A stretch of DNA of 64,000 nt from Salipiger pentaromativorans (GTDB lineage Bacteria; Pseudomonadota; Alphaproteobacteria; Rhodobacterales; Rhodobacteraceae), in NCBI RefSeq assembly GCF_024721115.1, contig NZ_JAMDHK010000009.1, positions 1 to 64,000 on the forward strand, in the 5' to 3' direction. Shown here one piece after another: positions 7,714-15,817 of this stretch. Both the position numbers and the translations under genes were made by a program. A model generated the notes under the pieces. That model was not told the DNA's origin. It worked only from the letters and a program-made list of their open reading frames with translations, and did not search any database. The number at the start of each line of letters is the position of its first letter. The stretch's first letter is position 1.

Positions 7714-8649
7714 TCAGATCAGCGCCAGGCCGAGCAGGATCAGCGCGCAGAGCGCCATGGTGCGGCGGTAGAGCGCCAGGCCGCGCCACAGTGTTTGCGG
7801 GCCGGGATCGGGCGCGCCGCCATTGACCCAGGGCTCTTCGGACACCCGGTCGCCATAGGCACGCGGCCCCGAAAGCCGGGCGGGCAGGGCGCCGGCCAGC
7901 GCCGCCTCGGGCCAGCCCGCGTTGGGCGAGCGGTGCTGCGCGGCATCCCGCGCCATGACCCGCAACGCGGTGCGCATGCGTCCCGAGGCCAGCGCGAACA
8001 GCAGCCCGGTCAGTCGAGCGGGAATCAGGTTCACCAGATCGTCGAGCCGCGCGGCGGCCTTGCCGAAATCCTCGTAGCGGGCGTTTCGGTGGCCGATCAT
8101 CGAATCCATCGTGTTCACCGCCTTATAGGCCGCGATTCCCGGCAAGCCGCCGATGAGCCCCCAGAACAGCGGCGCGACGATCCCGTCCGAGCTGTTCTCG
8201 GCCAGGCTTTCCAACGCCGCCCTTGCCAACCCGGCCTCGTCGAGCCGCTCGGGGTCGCGGCCGACGATCATCGCCACGGCGCGCCGGGCGGCGGGCAGGT
8301 TGCCAGCCGCGAGCGGCCGTGCCACGGCGGCCACGTGATCGTGCATCGACCGCACCGCCAGCAGGGGCCAGGCACAGACTCCGCCCAGCACGATGCCGAT
8401 CCAGCCGGCGGGCAGCGCCGCCTGCACCAGAAGCGCCGGCAAGAGCGCTGCCGTCAGGACCACCACCGCCGTCAGCGCGCCCGCCGCGCGCCGCCGCAGG
8501 GGGGCGCCGCCGTTGAGCCTTGTCTCAAGCGCCGCGATCAGCGTGCCGAGCCAGACCACCGGATGCCGGATCCGGGCGAACAGCCCGGCGGGCCAGCCCA
8601 GCAGGGCGTCGATGCCGAAGGCCACGACCATCAGTCCGGCAAAGCTCAT
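7714..8649 (-). CDS. cbiB: Adenosylcobinamide-phosphate synthase CbiB/CobD
   Basis: 311 residues. It attaches aminopropanol phosphate to adenosylcobyric acid, making adenosylcobinamide phosphate at the inner membrane. The sequence has RHPVVWLG near residue 28, several membrane segments, VGRDPERLDEAGLARAALESLAENSSDGIVAPLFW (the family's most conserved stretch), and YKAVNTMDSMIGHRNARYEDFG. The ATG at 8649 overlaps the phosphatase stop by four bases, so translation is probably coupled. It belongs to the cobalamin block that continues on the plus strand with cobU, cobT and cobS. Confidence 0.95.
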   Translation of the reverse strand: MSFAGLMVVAFGIDALLGWPAGLFARIRHPVVWLGTLIAALETRLNGGAPLRRRAAGALTAVVVLTAALLPALLVQAALPAGWIGIVLGGVCAWPLLAVRSMHDHVAAVARPLAAGNLPAARRAVAMIVGRDPERLDEAGLARAALESLAENSSDGIVAPLFWGLIGGLPGIAAYKAVNTMDSMIGHRNARYEDFGKAAARLDDLVNLIPARLTGLLFALASGRMRTALRVMARDAAQHRSPNAGWPEAALAGALPARLSGPRAYGDRVSEEPWVNGGAPDPGPQTLWRGLALYRRTMALCALILLGLALI

Positions 8650-9236
8650 GTTGCGGGGCCCGGCCAGTTGACCCCGGCGACGGAAAACCCATCGCCGAAA
8701 CAGCGCAGCCGCGTCACCGACAGCGGCGCCACCTCGAACCCCAGCCCGGCGGGGATCTGCCCCAGGGCGATCCCCAGCGCCGCGCGCACCGTTCCGGCAT
8801 GGGCGACCACCGCAAGCGGCCCGCCCGCCTGCGCCCGCCGCGACAAAGCGGTCAGGACGGGGCGAAGCCGCGCGGCCATCTCGGCAAAGCTCTCTCCTCC
8901 GGGGGGGCGATAGGTGCTCAGCTCGTCTTGGGATAATTTCCCGAGATCGGGAATCTCCTCGAAGCGCAGCCCGTCATGGTCTCCGAAATCCTGCTCCCAA
9001 AGGGCCGGGTCCGAGGCCAGAGGGCGGCCCGGAAACAGCGCCCCGGCGGTCTGGCGGCAGCGCAGGGCGGGGCTTGTCACCACCTCGGAACAGGCCGAAA
9101 GCCAGGTGCGGAGCGCGGTCAGCGCCGGGCCTTCGGCTATCCGCGCGGGCACGTCCCGGCGACCGCAAAGCCGCCCGCCGTGATCGGCGGGGGCGTGTCG
9201 GATCAGCAGCATCTCGGTGCGGTCAGGGGGTGTCAT
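8646..9236 (-). CDS. Histidine phosphatase family protein, likely alpha-ribazole phosphatase
   Basis: 196 residues of the histidine phosphatase superfamily. The phospho-histidine motif reads LIRHAP (RHA rather than RHG) near residue 11. The second histidine is in VVAHAGTVR near 148, and LWEQDFGDHDGL is the usual acid-containing loop. Its place between cbiB and cobU suggests it removes the phosphate from alpha-ribazole phosphate or adenosylcobalamin phosphate (Salmonella CobC role). That role is inferred from context; the name cobC means a different enzyme in Pseudomonas denitrificans, so I give no symbol. Confidence 0.87.
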   Translation of the reverse strand: MTPPDRTEMLLIRHAPADHGGRLCGRRDVPARIAEGPALTALRTWLSACSEVVTSPALRCRQTAGALFPGRPLASDPALWEQDFGDHDGLRFEEIPDLGKLSQDELSTYRPPGGESFAEMAARLRPVLTALSRRAQAGGPLAVVAHAGTVRAALGIALGQIPAGLGFEVAPLSVTRLRCFGDGFSVAGVNWPGPAT

Positions 9237-9279
9237 CCGGGCTTTCCAAATCGCGCGGAACCTGCTTTGTCACGGCGCC
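9237..9279. promoter_or_regulatory. 43-base divergent gap between cobalamin genes
   Basis: Both halves of the cobalamin block start from this very short gap: the phosphatase-cbiB unit to the left and cobU-cobT-cobS to the right. It is too short for a cobalamin riboswitch and no B12-box-like sequence is visible, so promoters must overlap the coding ends or lie inside genes. There is no strong Shine-Dalgarno before cobU. Confidence 0.4.
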
Positions 9280-9786
9280 ATGGGAAAGTCGATCCTCATC
9301 ACCGGCGGCGTCCGTTCGGGCAAGAGCCGTCTTGCCGAGCGCATGACGCTCGCGCTGGGCCAGCCGGCGATCTATATCGCCACCGCCGAGCCCCGCGACG
9401 ACGAAATGGCCGACCGCATCGCCCGTCATCGCGCTCGGCGTGGCGCGGAATGGCAGACGCTGGCCGAGCCGATGGACCTCGCTCGGGTCCTGCGCGAAAG
9501 CGATGGCGGTGCCCCCCGGCTGGTGGATTGCCTGACCCTCTGGCTCAGCAATCTGATGCTGGCGGAACGGGACTGGGAGGCCGAGACCGACGCGCTGGCC
9601 GCGCTGCTGCCGCGGATGCGCGCGCCGGTGGTCTTCGTCACCAATGAGGTGGGCGCCGGGATCGTGCCCGAGAATGCGCTGGCCCGCGCCTTTCGCGATG
9701 CGGCGGGGCTGGTCAACCAAAAGATCGCTGCCGCCAGCGACGAGCTTTGGCTTTGTGTGGCAGGCTATCCGATGAAGGTGAAATGA
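9280..9786 (+). CDS. cobU: Adenosylcobinamide kinase/guanylyltransferase
   Basis: 168 residues (also called CobP). It phosphorylates adenosylcobinamide and then transfers GMP to give adenosylcobinamide-GDP. The P-loop GGVRSGKS is at 9-16. The RIARHRARRGAEW stretch holds the histidine (H50) that is guanylylated in the Salmonella enzyme. VDCLTLWLSNLML and VTNEVGAGIVPE are further family motifs. The start at 9280 puts the P-loop at its normal distance from the N terminus; a frame extends upstream but would add 21 residues outside the family. cobT starts two bases after its stop. Confidence 0.95.
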   Translation: MGKSILITGGVRSGKSRLAERMTLALGQPAIYIATAEPRDDEMADRIARHRARRGAEWQTLAEPMDLARVLRESDGGAPRLVDCLTLWLSNLMLAERDWEAETDALAALLPRMRAPVVFVTNEVGAGIVPENALARAFRDAAGLVNQKIAAASDELWLCVAGYPMKVK

Positions 9787-9787
9787 C

Positions 9788-10798
9788 ATGACCGACGGCT
9801 TCTTTCTCGACCGGCTCGACGATGTGGCCGCGCTGGCCCTGCCCGCGTTCGACAGCAATGCCGCCGAGGCCGCCCGCGCCCGGCAGGCGCAGCTTACCAA
9901 ACCGCCGGGCTCGCTTGGCCGGCTCGAGGATCTGGCGGTGTTCCTTGCCGGCTGGCAAGGCCGCGAACGCCCGCGGATCGAGACCGCGCAGGCGCTGGTC
10001 TTTGCCGGCAATCACGGGGTCTGCGCGCAGGGGGTGAACCCGTTTCCGCAGGAGGTCACCGCCCAGATGGTGGCGAATTTCGAAGCCGGCGGCGCGGCGA
10101 TCAACCAGCTTTGCGCGCTGACCGGCGCGGCGCTTTCGGTGGTGCCGCTCGATCTTGATACGCCGACGGCGGATTTCACCCAAGACCCTGCGATGAGCGA
10201 GGCCGAGACGCTGGCGGCCATGGCGCGGGGCGCCGGGGCGGTTGATCCGGCGGCGGATATTCTGCTGCTGGGCGAGATGGGCATCGGCAATTCCACCGTG
10301 GCGGCGGCGCTCGCGCATGCGATCTTTGGTGGCCGGCCCGAAGACTGGGTCGGACGCGGCACCGGGTCGGATACGCCGGCCATCGCCCATAAGGCCGAGG
10401 TCGTGGCGCGCGGCGTGGCCCGCCATGGCGGGGCAAGCGCGATGCAGGTGCTGGCGGCGCTCGGCGGGCGCGAACAGGCGGCGATCTGCGGCGCGGTGCT
10501 GGCGGCGCGGCGCAACCGGATTCCGGTTCTGCTCGACGGGTTCATCTGCACCGCCTCGGTGGCGCCGCTGCATGGCGCGGCGCCGGCGCTGCTCGATCAC
10601 TGCCTGATCGGCCATGCCAGCGCCGAACCGGGGCATCGCGGCATGACCGAAGCGATGGGCAAGCGCCCGCTGCTCGATCTCGGCATGGCGCTGGGCGAAG
10701 GCTCGGGCGCGGCGCTGGCGCTTGGCGTGCTGCGCGGGGCGCTGGCCTGCCACAACGGCATGGCCACCTTTGCCGAAGCCGGCGTGTCGGACGGGTGA
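9788..10798 (+). CDS. cobT: Nicotinate-nucleotide--dimethylbenzimidazole phosphoribosyltransferase
   Basis: 336 residues. It makes alpha-ribazole phosphate from dimethylbenzimidazole and nicotinate mononucleotide, supplying the lower ligand of cobalamin. Motifs seen: LTKPPGSLGRLEDLA near residue 38, FAGNHGVCAQGVNPFPQEVTAQM near 78, LGEMGIGNSTVAAAL near 160, and LLDLGMALGEGSGAALAL near the C terminus with the catalytic glutamate. The ATG lies two bases after cobU and the stop overlaps the GTG of cobS, so the three genes are one transcription unit. In Pseudomonas naming this enzyme is CobU. Confidence 0.96.
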   Translation: MTDGFFLDRLDDVAALALPAFDSNAAEAARARQAQLTKPPGSLGRLEDLAVFLAGWQGRERPRIETAQALVFAGNHGVCAQGVNPFPQEVTAQMVANFEAGGAAINQLCALTGAALSVVPLDLDTPTADFTQDPAMSEAETLAAMARGAGAVDPAADILLLGEMGIGNSTVAAALAHAIFGGRPEDWVGRGTGSDTPAIAHKAEVVARGVARHGGASAMQVLAALGGREQAAICGAVLAARRNRIPVLLDGFICTASVAPLHGAAPALLDHCLIGHASAEPGHRGMTEAMGKRPLLDLGMALGEGSGAALALGVLRGALACHNGMATFAEAGVSDG

Positions 10799-11544
10799 CC
10801 GCCTGCCGCCGCATCGACGAGGCGCGGCTTGCGCTGATGCTGCTCACCCGTCTGCCCGTCGGACGGTTCGAGACTCCGCCCGACATGGCGGCGGCGCGCT
10901 GGGTCTATCCCCTGGCGGGCGTGCCTGTGGGCCTGATCGGCTGGGCTGCGTTTGCGGGCGGGACCGCGCTGGGCCTGGCGCCGCTGGTCGCGGCGCTGGT
11001 TGCGCTGGCGGCCCTGGCGCTGACAACCGGCGGGCTGCATCACGACGGGCTGGCGGATTTCGCCGATGGCATGGGCGGCCGCGACAGGGCGCGCCGGCTC
11101 GAGATCATGCGCGACAGCCGCATCGGCAGCTACGGCGTGCTTGCCCTCGTGCTGGTCCTCGCTCTGGGCGCCGCGTCGCTGGCCGAGCTGCCCGTCACGC
11201 CCCGTGGCGCGGCGGCGCTGCTGCTGAGCGCGGTGGCGAGCCGGCTGCTGATGCTGGTCGTGCTCGACACGTTGCCGCCCGCGCGCGGCGACGGGCTGGG
11301 CCAGATGGCCTCGGGGGGCCGCGGCAGCCGTGCCGGCTGGCTGCCGGGCGGGGCGCTTGCCGTGTTGCTCTGCCTGCCGCTGGGCGGCGCGGGGCTTGCC
11401 GCGCTGCTGGTGATGGCTCTGACGGCGCTGGTTCTGGCGCGGCGGGCACAGGCGCGGCTTGGGGGGCAGACCGGCGACGTTCTGGGCGCCGTACAGCTTT
11501 GCTCCGAGACCGCCGGCTGGCTGGTGCTGGGCGCGCTGCTCTGA
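10795..11544 (+). CDS. cobS: Adenosylcobinamide-GDP ribazoletransferase (cobalamin synthase)
   Basis: 249 residues, an integral membrane enzyme that joins adenosylcobinamide-GDP to alpha-ribazole (phosphate), the last assembly step. LMLLTRLPVGRF is near the N terminus. GGLHHDGLADFADGMGG with the following DRARRLEIMRDSRIGSYG is the catalytic acidic motif of the family. The rest is hydrophobic, with about six membrane segments. It starts with GTG overlapping the cobT stop (GTGA). Its product would feed the phosphatase encoded on the opposite strand. Confidence 0.94.
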   Translation: MTACRRIDEARLALMLLTRLPVGRFETPPDMAAARWVYPLAGVPVGLIGWAAFAGGTALGLAPLVAALVALAALALTTGGLHHDGLADFADGMGGRDRARRLEIMRDSRIGSYGVLALVLVLALGAASLAELPVTPRGAAALLLSAVASRLLMLVVLDTLPPARGDGLGQMASGGRGSRAGWLPGGALAVLLCLPLGGAGLAALLVMALTALVLARRAQARLGGQTGDVLGAVQLCSETAGWLVLGALL

Positions 11545-11619
11545 CATCCCGGCCATTTTGCTGGCGGCGCGGGGGGCTTTCCCCTAGGCTTCACGACACG
11601 TGATCAGGCCCGAGACCGC

Positions 11620-12672
11620 ATGCCCTATTCTTCCCTGCCGCCGTCCGCCTTCTGGAAACTCTGCCGGAACGACCGCGATTTCCTGCTGTCCGACATCTAC
11701 CAGCCGAAATTCTCGCTGACCCCGGGGATGCGTATCGCCACCGCCGGGAGCTGCTTTGCGCAGAATATCGGCCGCTATGTCCGCGCCTCGGAACTGGAGC
11801 TGGTCGATACCGAACCGGCCCCCGCCCTGATGCCTGCCGAAACCGCCCAGCGGTTCGGCTACGGGCTGTTCTCGGCGCGTTACGGAAACATCTATACCGC
11901 GCGGCAATTGCGCCAGTTGCTGGAGGACGCGGTGGGCGACCGGCTGCACGATTGCACGCTCTGGCAGCGCGACGGGCGGTTCTATGACGGGCTGCGTCCC
12001 AATACCGAGCCCGAGGGGCTGGGGTCGGAAGACGAGCTGCGCGCCCACCGTCTCGACCATCTGCGCCGGGTGCGGGCGATCTTCGACACGGCGGATGTCT
12101 TTGTCTTCACCCTCGGGCTGACGGAAACCTGGACCGATACGGACACCGGCGTGGTCTTTCCCACCGCGCCCGGGGTGATCGCGGGGCAGTTCGACCCGGA
12201 TCGCCACGCCTTTCTCAATCTCGGCATGGGGGAAACGCTGGAGGATCTGTCCGCCGCCATCACGCTGATCCGCGAGCTGGCGCCCGAAATCCGGATTCTG
12301 CTCACCGTCTCGCCCGTGCCGCTGACCGCCACCGCAAGCGGCCATCATGTGCTGCGGGCGACGACCTATTCGAAATCGGTGCTGCGGGCGGTGGCCGAGG
12401 AGGTCGCCGCGCTCGATCCCGGCATCGACTATTTCCCGTCCTACGAGATCATCACCGGCACGCCGTTCGGGGCGCGCAACTACAAGGACAATCTGCGCAA
12501 CGTCACCACCGAGGGTGTGCAGAGGGTCATGTCGGTGTTCTTTGGCGCGCATGACGGGCTGGCCCCGGTCGACCGGCCCGACACCGGCCTGGCGCGGCCC
12601 TCAAGCGACCCCGACGAAGAGGACGCGGTGGTCTGCGAAGAGGCAATGCTGGAGGCATTGGCGCCAAAATGA
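11620..12672 (+). CDS. GSCFA domain-containing protein (SGNH-like)
   Basis: 350 residues. The eponymous GSCFA motif lies in ATAGSCFAQNIGRY at about residues 42-55. FGYGLFSARYGNIYTARQL and FVFTLGLTETW follow in the usual order, with FPSYEIITG near the C terminus. The family is SGNH-hydrolase-like and is often found near polysaccharide or sulfotransferase genes; its reaction is not established. No signal peptide is seen. The stop overlaps the next gene (ATGA), indicating coupling with the GNSH protein. Confidence 0.92.
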   Translation: MPYSSLPPSAFWKLCRNDRDFLLSDIYQPKFSLTPGMRIATAGSCFAQNIGRYVRASELELVDTEPAPALMPAETAQRFGYGLFSARYGNIYTARQLRQLLEDAVGDRLHDCTLWQRDGRFYDGLRPNTEPEGLGSEDELRAHRLDHLRRVRAIFDTADVFVFTLGLTETWTDTDTGVVFPTAPGVIAGQFDPDRHAFLNLGMGETLEDLSAAITLIRELAPEIRILLTVSPVPLTATASGHHVLRATTYSKSVLRAVAEEVAALDPGIDYFPSYEIITGTPFGARNYKDNLRNVTTEGVQRVMSVFFGAHDGLAPVDRPDTGLARPSSDPDEEDAVVCEEAMLEALAPK

Positions 12673-13475
12673 AGCTCTGTGTGATCGGCAATTCGCATGT
12701 GGCCATGCTGATGGCGGCGCTGCGCGATGCGGCTCCGGCCGATATGGACATCACCTGGTTCGCCAAGCCGGGTCTGGCCGAGGGCGAGGCCGTGCTCGAC
12801 GGCAGCAGGCTTTGTGCCCGCGACCCCGATCTCGTGACGCGGCTGGAGAGGCTGGGAACGCCGGAATATGTGGACCTCGCCGCGTTCGACGGGGTGGTGT
12901 TTGTCGGCAGCACGGCGTCGGCCTTTGCCGCGGTGCGTTTGTTGCAGGGGCATCGGGTGTCGGGCTGGCCCTCGGCCAGAAAAATGATCTCCGGCGCGCT
13001 GACGCCCTTCGCGGCGCCGCTGAAACACCCGATGCTTTCCGAACCCGCCTATCTTGCCGCGCTCACGGATCTGATCCGCGGAAACCTGACCTACAAGCTG
13101 GCCACCGCGCTGCGCGCCGCAAGCGCCGTGCCCATTTGCGTCATCCCGCAGCCCTTCCCCTCGGACCGGCTGTTCGACGGCGACAAGAAATATCCGATGT
13201 TCCGGCGGGTGGTCCGGCGTGGCGACGCGGCGGCGCTGGCGGCCTGTCTGCGCAGCGCCCACGCCCGCGCCTTTGCCGGCATCCCCGGGCTGGTGGCATT
13301 CGACCAACCCGCCGACACCATCGCCCAGGATTTCCTGACCGCCGCCGCCTATACCCGCGACGCGGTGCGGCTGAGTCAGACCGACACGCTGCCCCGGGAC
13401 GATGTCCTGCACGCCGGCCCGGCGCTCGGGGCGCGCTATCTCGACAGCCTCCGCGCTGCGCTGCCGACCCTCTAA
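12669..13475 (+). CDS. Hypothetical protein with GNSH motif, possibly SGNH-like
   Basis: 268 residues. It begins MKLCVIGNSHVAMLMAAL; the GNSH at residues 7-10 is where block I of an SGNH hydrolase would be, with serine 9 as candidate nucleophile. A possible C-terminal D/H pair is DDVLHAG near residue 248. No signal peptide is present. The ATG overlaps the GSCFA gene stop by four bases. I do not recognise a named family; an esterase or O-acyl-modifying role is an inference from the motif and the neighbours. Confidence 0.7.
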   Translation: MKLCVIGNSHVAMLMAALRDAAPADMDITWFAKPGLAEGEAVLDGSRLCARDPDLVTRLERLGTPEYVDLAAFDGVVFVGSTASAFAAVRLLQGHRVSGWPSARKMISGALTPFAAPLKHPMLSEPAYLAALTDLIRGNLTYKLATALRAASAVPICVIPQPFPSDRLFDGDKKYPMFRRVVRRGDAAALAACLRSAHARAFAGIPGLVAFDQPADTIAQDFLTAAAYTRDAVRLSQTDTLPRDDVLHAGPALGARYLDSLRAALPTL

Positions 13476-13557
13476 AATTCGAAGTAAATCATTGTAAATA
13501 AGAATATATTCCGGATTTCTCGGATAAGGAAACCTTAGGGCGTCTCGCGCATCACTC

Positions 13558-13580
13558 GGACCATCGCAACTCGGTGGTCT
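13558..13580 (+). promoter_or_regulatory. Hairpin at the ribosome-binding site of the RTX gene
   Basis: GGACCA and TGGTCT pair (five Watson-Crick pairs plus a G-T) around an 11-base loop, ending four bases before the ATG at 13584 and covering the only purine-rich stretch (GGTGG). The structure could limit translation initiation. The 80 bases upstream (13480-13545) are AT-rich and are the likely promoter region. Confidence 0.35.
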
Positions 13581-13583
13581 GGC

Positions 13584-15806
13584 ATGGCAACTCCCATCAT
13601 CATTCTGGCGGGGCAAAGCAACGCCTCGCGCATTTCCGACGAGATCGTCGCGGCGCTGGATGCGGAATACGGCGCGGGCAGATACCGGCTGGTCGAGGTC
13701 TATGCCGCCGGTGCACCGCTGACCCGCGCGCGCGACGGCAATGCCGACTGGGCGACCCGGGGCGAATTGCCCAACCAGCTTTTGCGCAACGCCATCGCGG
13801 CGCTGAACGATACGCCGAACGGCCGGTTCGTGGGGATCATCTGGGTACAGGGCGAGGGCGACACCGTCGGGGCGAGCGCTCCGGAAGAGTACGCCTCCGA
13901 TTTCGTGGCGCTGTTCGGTGGGCTCCGCCGGGCGCTGGTGGCGGAATTCGGGTCCGGGGTCACCGGCGCCGAAACCGCCCGTATCGTGATTTCGGAACTG
14001 TCCGAGCAGGCCCCCGCCGCCGAAGGACGTGGCGCCTGGGACGAGATCATCGCGGCGCAGGAAAGGCTCGGTGCGAGCGGCCGGCTGATTAGCAGCGTGG
14101 ATCCCGACGATGTGGCTGCGCGGGCCGGGATCCGGCAGAACGCCATGTTCAGCGACGGGCTGCATTATTCCGACGCCTTCGCCCAGCGTCTCGCCAATGC
14201 GCTGGTCGCCACCCTCACCGATCCTCCCGAACAGAGCCTTGGCGGCGGCGGGGCCGCCGGGGCGACTAATCGGGGCACGGCTCGCGACGACCGGTTCCTG
14301 AATGACGGTGCCGCCACGGTGATGGAAGGGCTTGCGGGGGATGATACCTATTATGTCGACAATCCGCGCGACCGCATCATCGAGGCGGAGGGCGCGGGAT
14401 ACGACCGGGTCTTTGCCGCGCTGAGTCTCGATCTGCGCAGCCACAGCCAGTATCTCGAAGAGCTTACGCTGACCGGGACCGCCGATCTGACCGGCATCGG
14501 CAACGGGCAGGCCAACCGGATCACCGGCAATGCCGGTGACAATCTGCTGAACGGTGCCTGGGGCGACGACCGCTTGTATGGCGGCGCGGGGAACGACACG
14601 TTCCGCGACAGCAAGGGCGCGGATCTGATGGTCGGCGGGGCCGGGGACGATCTTTACTATGTCGATGACCCGGGCGACCGGGTTGTGGAGGCAGCGGGGG
14701 AAGGCTGGGATAGGGTCTTGTCCTCGGTCAGCTTCGCGCTGCGCGATCATAGCCAGCATCTGGAAAATCTCGCGCTGACCGGGACCGGCAATATCGACGG
14801 GACAGGAAACGCACAACCCAACCGGATCACCGGCAATGCGGGTGACAATGTCCTGAACGGCGCCGGGGGTAGCGACACGCTGGTGGGCGGGGCCGGCAAC
14901 GACACGTTCCGCGACGACGGCGGCGCCGACCGGATGGTGGGCGGCAGCGGTGACGATCGCTATTACATCGACAACCGCGGCGATGTGATCGTCGAGGCGC
15001 CGGGCGAGGGGTTCGACCGGGTCTTTTCCAGCATCTCGATCGAGCTGCGCCAGCATAGCCAGCATCTCGAAACGCTGACGCTGCTGGGCCGGGGCGATCT
15101 GACCGGGATCGGCAACGGGCAGGCCAACCGGATCACCGGCAATGCCGGCGACAATTTTCTGAACGGCGCCTGGGGCGACGACACGCTGGTGGGCGGGGCC
15201 GGCAACGACACGCTGCGCGACAGCAGCGGCGCCGATCTGTTGATCGGCGGCAGCGGGAACGATGTCTATTATCTCGACTCGCCCGGAGACCGGATCGTCG
15301 AGCGCGAGGGCGAGGGCCGGGATCTGGTCTTTGCGTCGGTCGATACCGCCCTGCGCAACCACAGCCAGTATATCGAGGCCCTGACGCTTACCGGGACGGA
15401 GGACCTTTCGGGGGTCGGCAATGCCGGCGACAATGTGCTGCGGGGCAATAGCGGCAACAATGTCCTGAACGGTGCCTGGGGCGACGACACGCTGATCGGC
15501 GGCGCCGGCAACGACACGCTGTGCGACAGCAAGGGCGACGACCTGTTCAGCGGCGGCGGCGGGCGCGATGTGTTCCTGTTCACCGACGGGTTCGGCAACG
15601 ACCGCATCGCCGATTTCGAGATCCGCCAATGGGGCGAGGTCATCGACCTCAGCGGCGTTTCCGCGATCACGGGCTTTGCCGATCTGGCCGCCAATCACCT
15701 GCGCGACATCGGTGGCAACGCGGTGATCGACGACGGTCACGGCAATACGATCACCCTCGTGGGCATCGACGCGGGCGATCTTGGCGCCAATGATTTCCTA
15801 TTCTGA
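13584..15806 (+). CDS. SGNH/sialate-O-acetylesterase-like domain fused to RTX calcium-binding repeats
   Basis: 740 residues. Residues 1-220 look like a carbohydrate-esterase-type SGNH domain: GQSN (9-12) with the serine nucleophile, IIWVQGEGDT near residue 87, and SDGLHYS near 191 with the catalytic D/H. Four modules of 102 residues follow, each with a YYVD.PGDR segment, an LR.HSQ.LE.L.LTG segment, NRITGNAGDN and GGAGNDT nonapeptide-type RTX repeats. The C terminus ends DLGANDFLF, the usual tail of type I secretion substrates. There is no N-terminal signal, so export by a type I system encoded elsewhere is inferred. It follows two SGNH-like genes. Confidence 0.88.
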   Translation: MATPIIILAGQSNASRISDEIVAALDAEYGAGRYRLVEVYAAGAPLTRARDGNADWATRGELPNQLLRNAIAALNDTPNGRFVGIIWVQGEGDTVGASAPEEYASDFVALFGGLRRALVAEFGSGVTGAETARIVISELSEQAPAAEGRGAWDEIIAAQERLGASGRLISSVDPDDVAARAGIRQNAMFSDGLHYSDAFAQRLANALVATLTDPPEQSLGGGGAAGATNRGTARDDRFLNDGAATVMEGLAGDDTYYVDNPRDRIIEAEGAGYDRVFAALSLDLRSHSQYLEELTLTGTADLTGIGNGQANRITGNAGDNLLNGAWGDDRLYGGAGNDTFRDSKGADLMVGGAGDDLYYVDDPGDRVVEAAGEGWDRVLSSVSFALRDHSQHLENLALTGTGNIDGTGNAQPNRITGNAGDNVLNGAGGSDTLVGGAGNDTFRDDGGADRMVGGSGDDRYYIDNRGDVIVEAPGEGFDRVFSSISIELRQHSQHLETLTLLGRGDLTGIGNGQANRITGNAGDNFLNGAWGDDTLVGGAGNDTLRDSSGADLLIGGSGNDVYYLDSPGDRIVEREGEGRDLVFASVDTALRNHSQYIEALTLTGTEDLSGVGNAGDNVLRGNSGNNVLNGAWGDDTLIGGAGNDTLCDSKGDDLFSGGGGRDVFLFTDGFGNDRIADFEIRQWGEVIDLSGVSAITGFADLAANHLRDIGGNAVIDDGHGNTITLVGIDAGDLGANDFLF
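14340..15560 (+). repeat. Tandem 306-bp coding repeat in the RTX gene
   Basis: Equivalent codons (GDD/YY) begin at 14340, 14646, 14952 and 15258, exactly 306 bases (102 codons) apart. A fifth, diverged start is at 15561, 303 bases on. Copies match closely in the NRITGNAGDN-to-GGAGNDT part and vary in the acidic part, as expected for duplication with purifying selection on the calcium-binding segments. Confidence 0.85.
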
Positions 15807-15817
15807 GAAAGCGCCCG

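Noticed and set aside
14340-15560. Regular repeat that might suggest a CRISPR array
   Set aside because: The repeat unit is 306 bases, is in frame, and encodes calcium-binding protein motifs; there are no short repeats with unique spacers.
12480-15740. Very long open frame (1,086 codons) antisense to the GSCFA and RTX genes
   Set aside because: It mirrors the repeat structure of the RTX gene in GC-rich DNA, with no ribosome-binding site or recognisable domains. The plus-strand genes explain the region.
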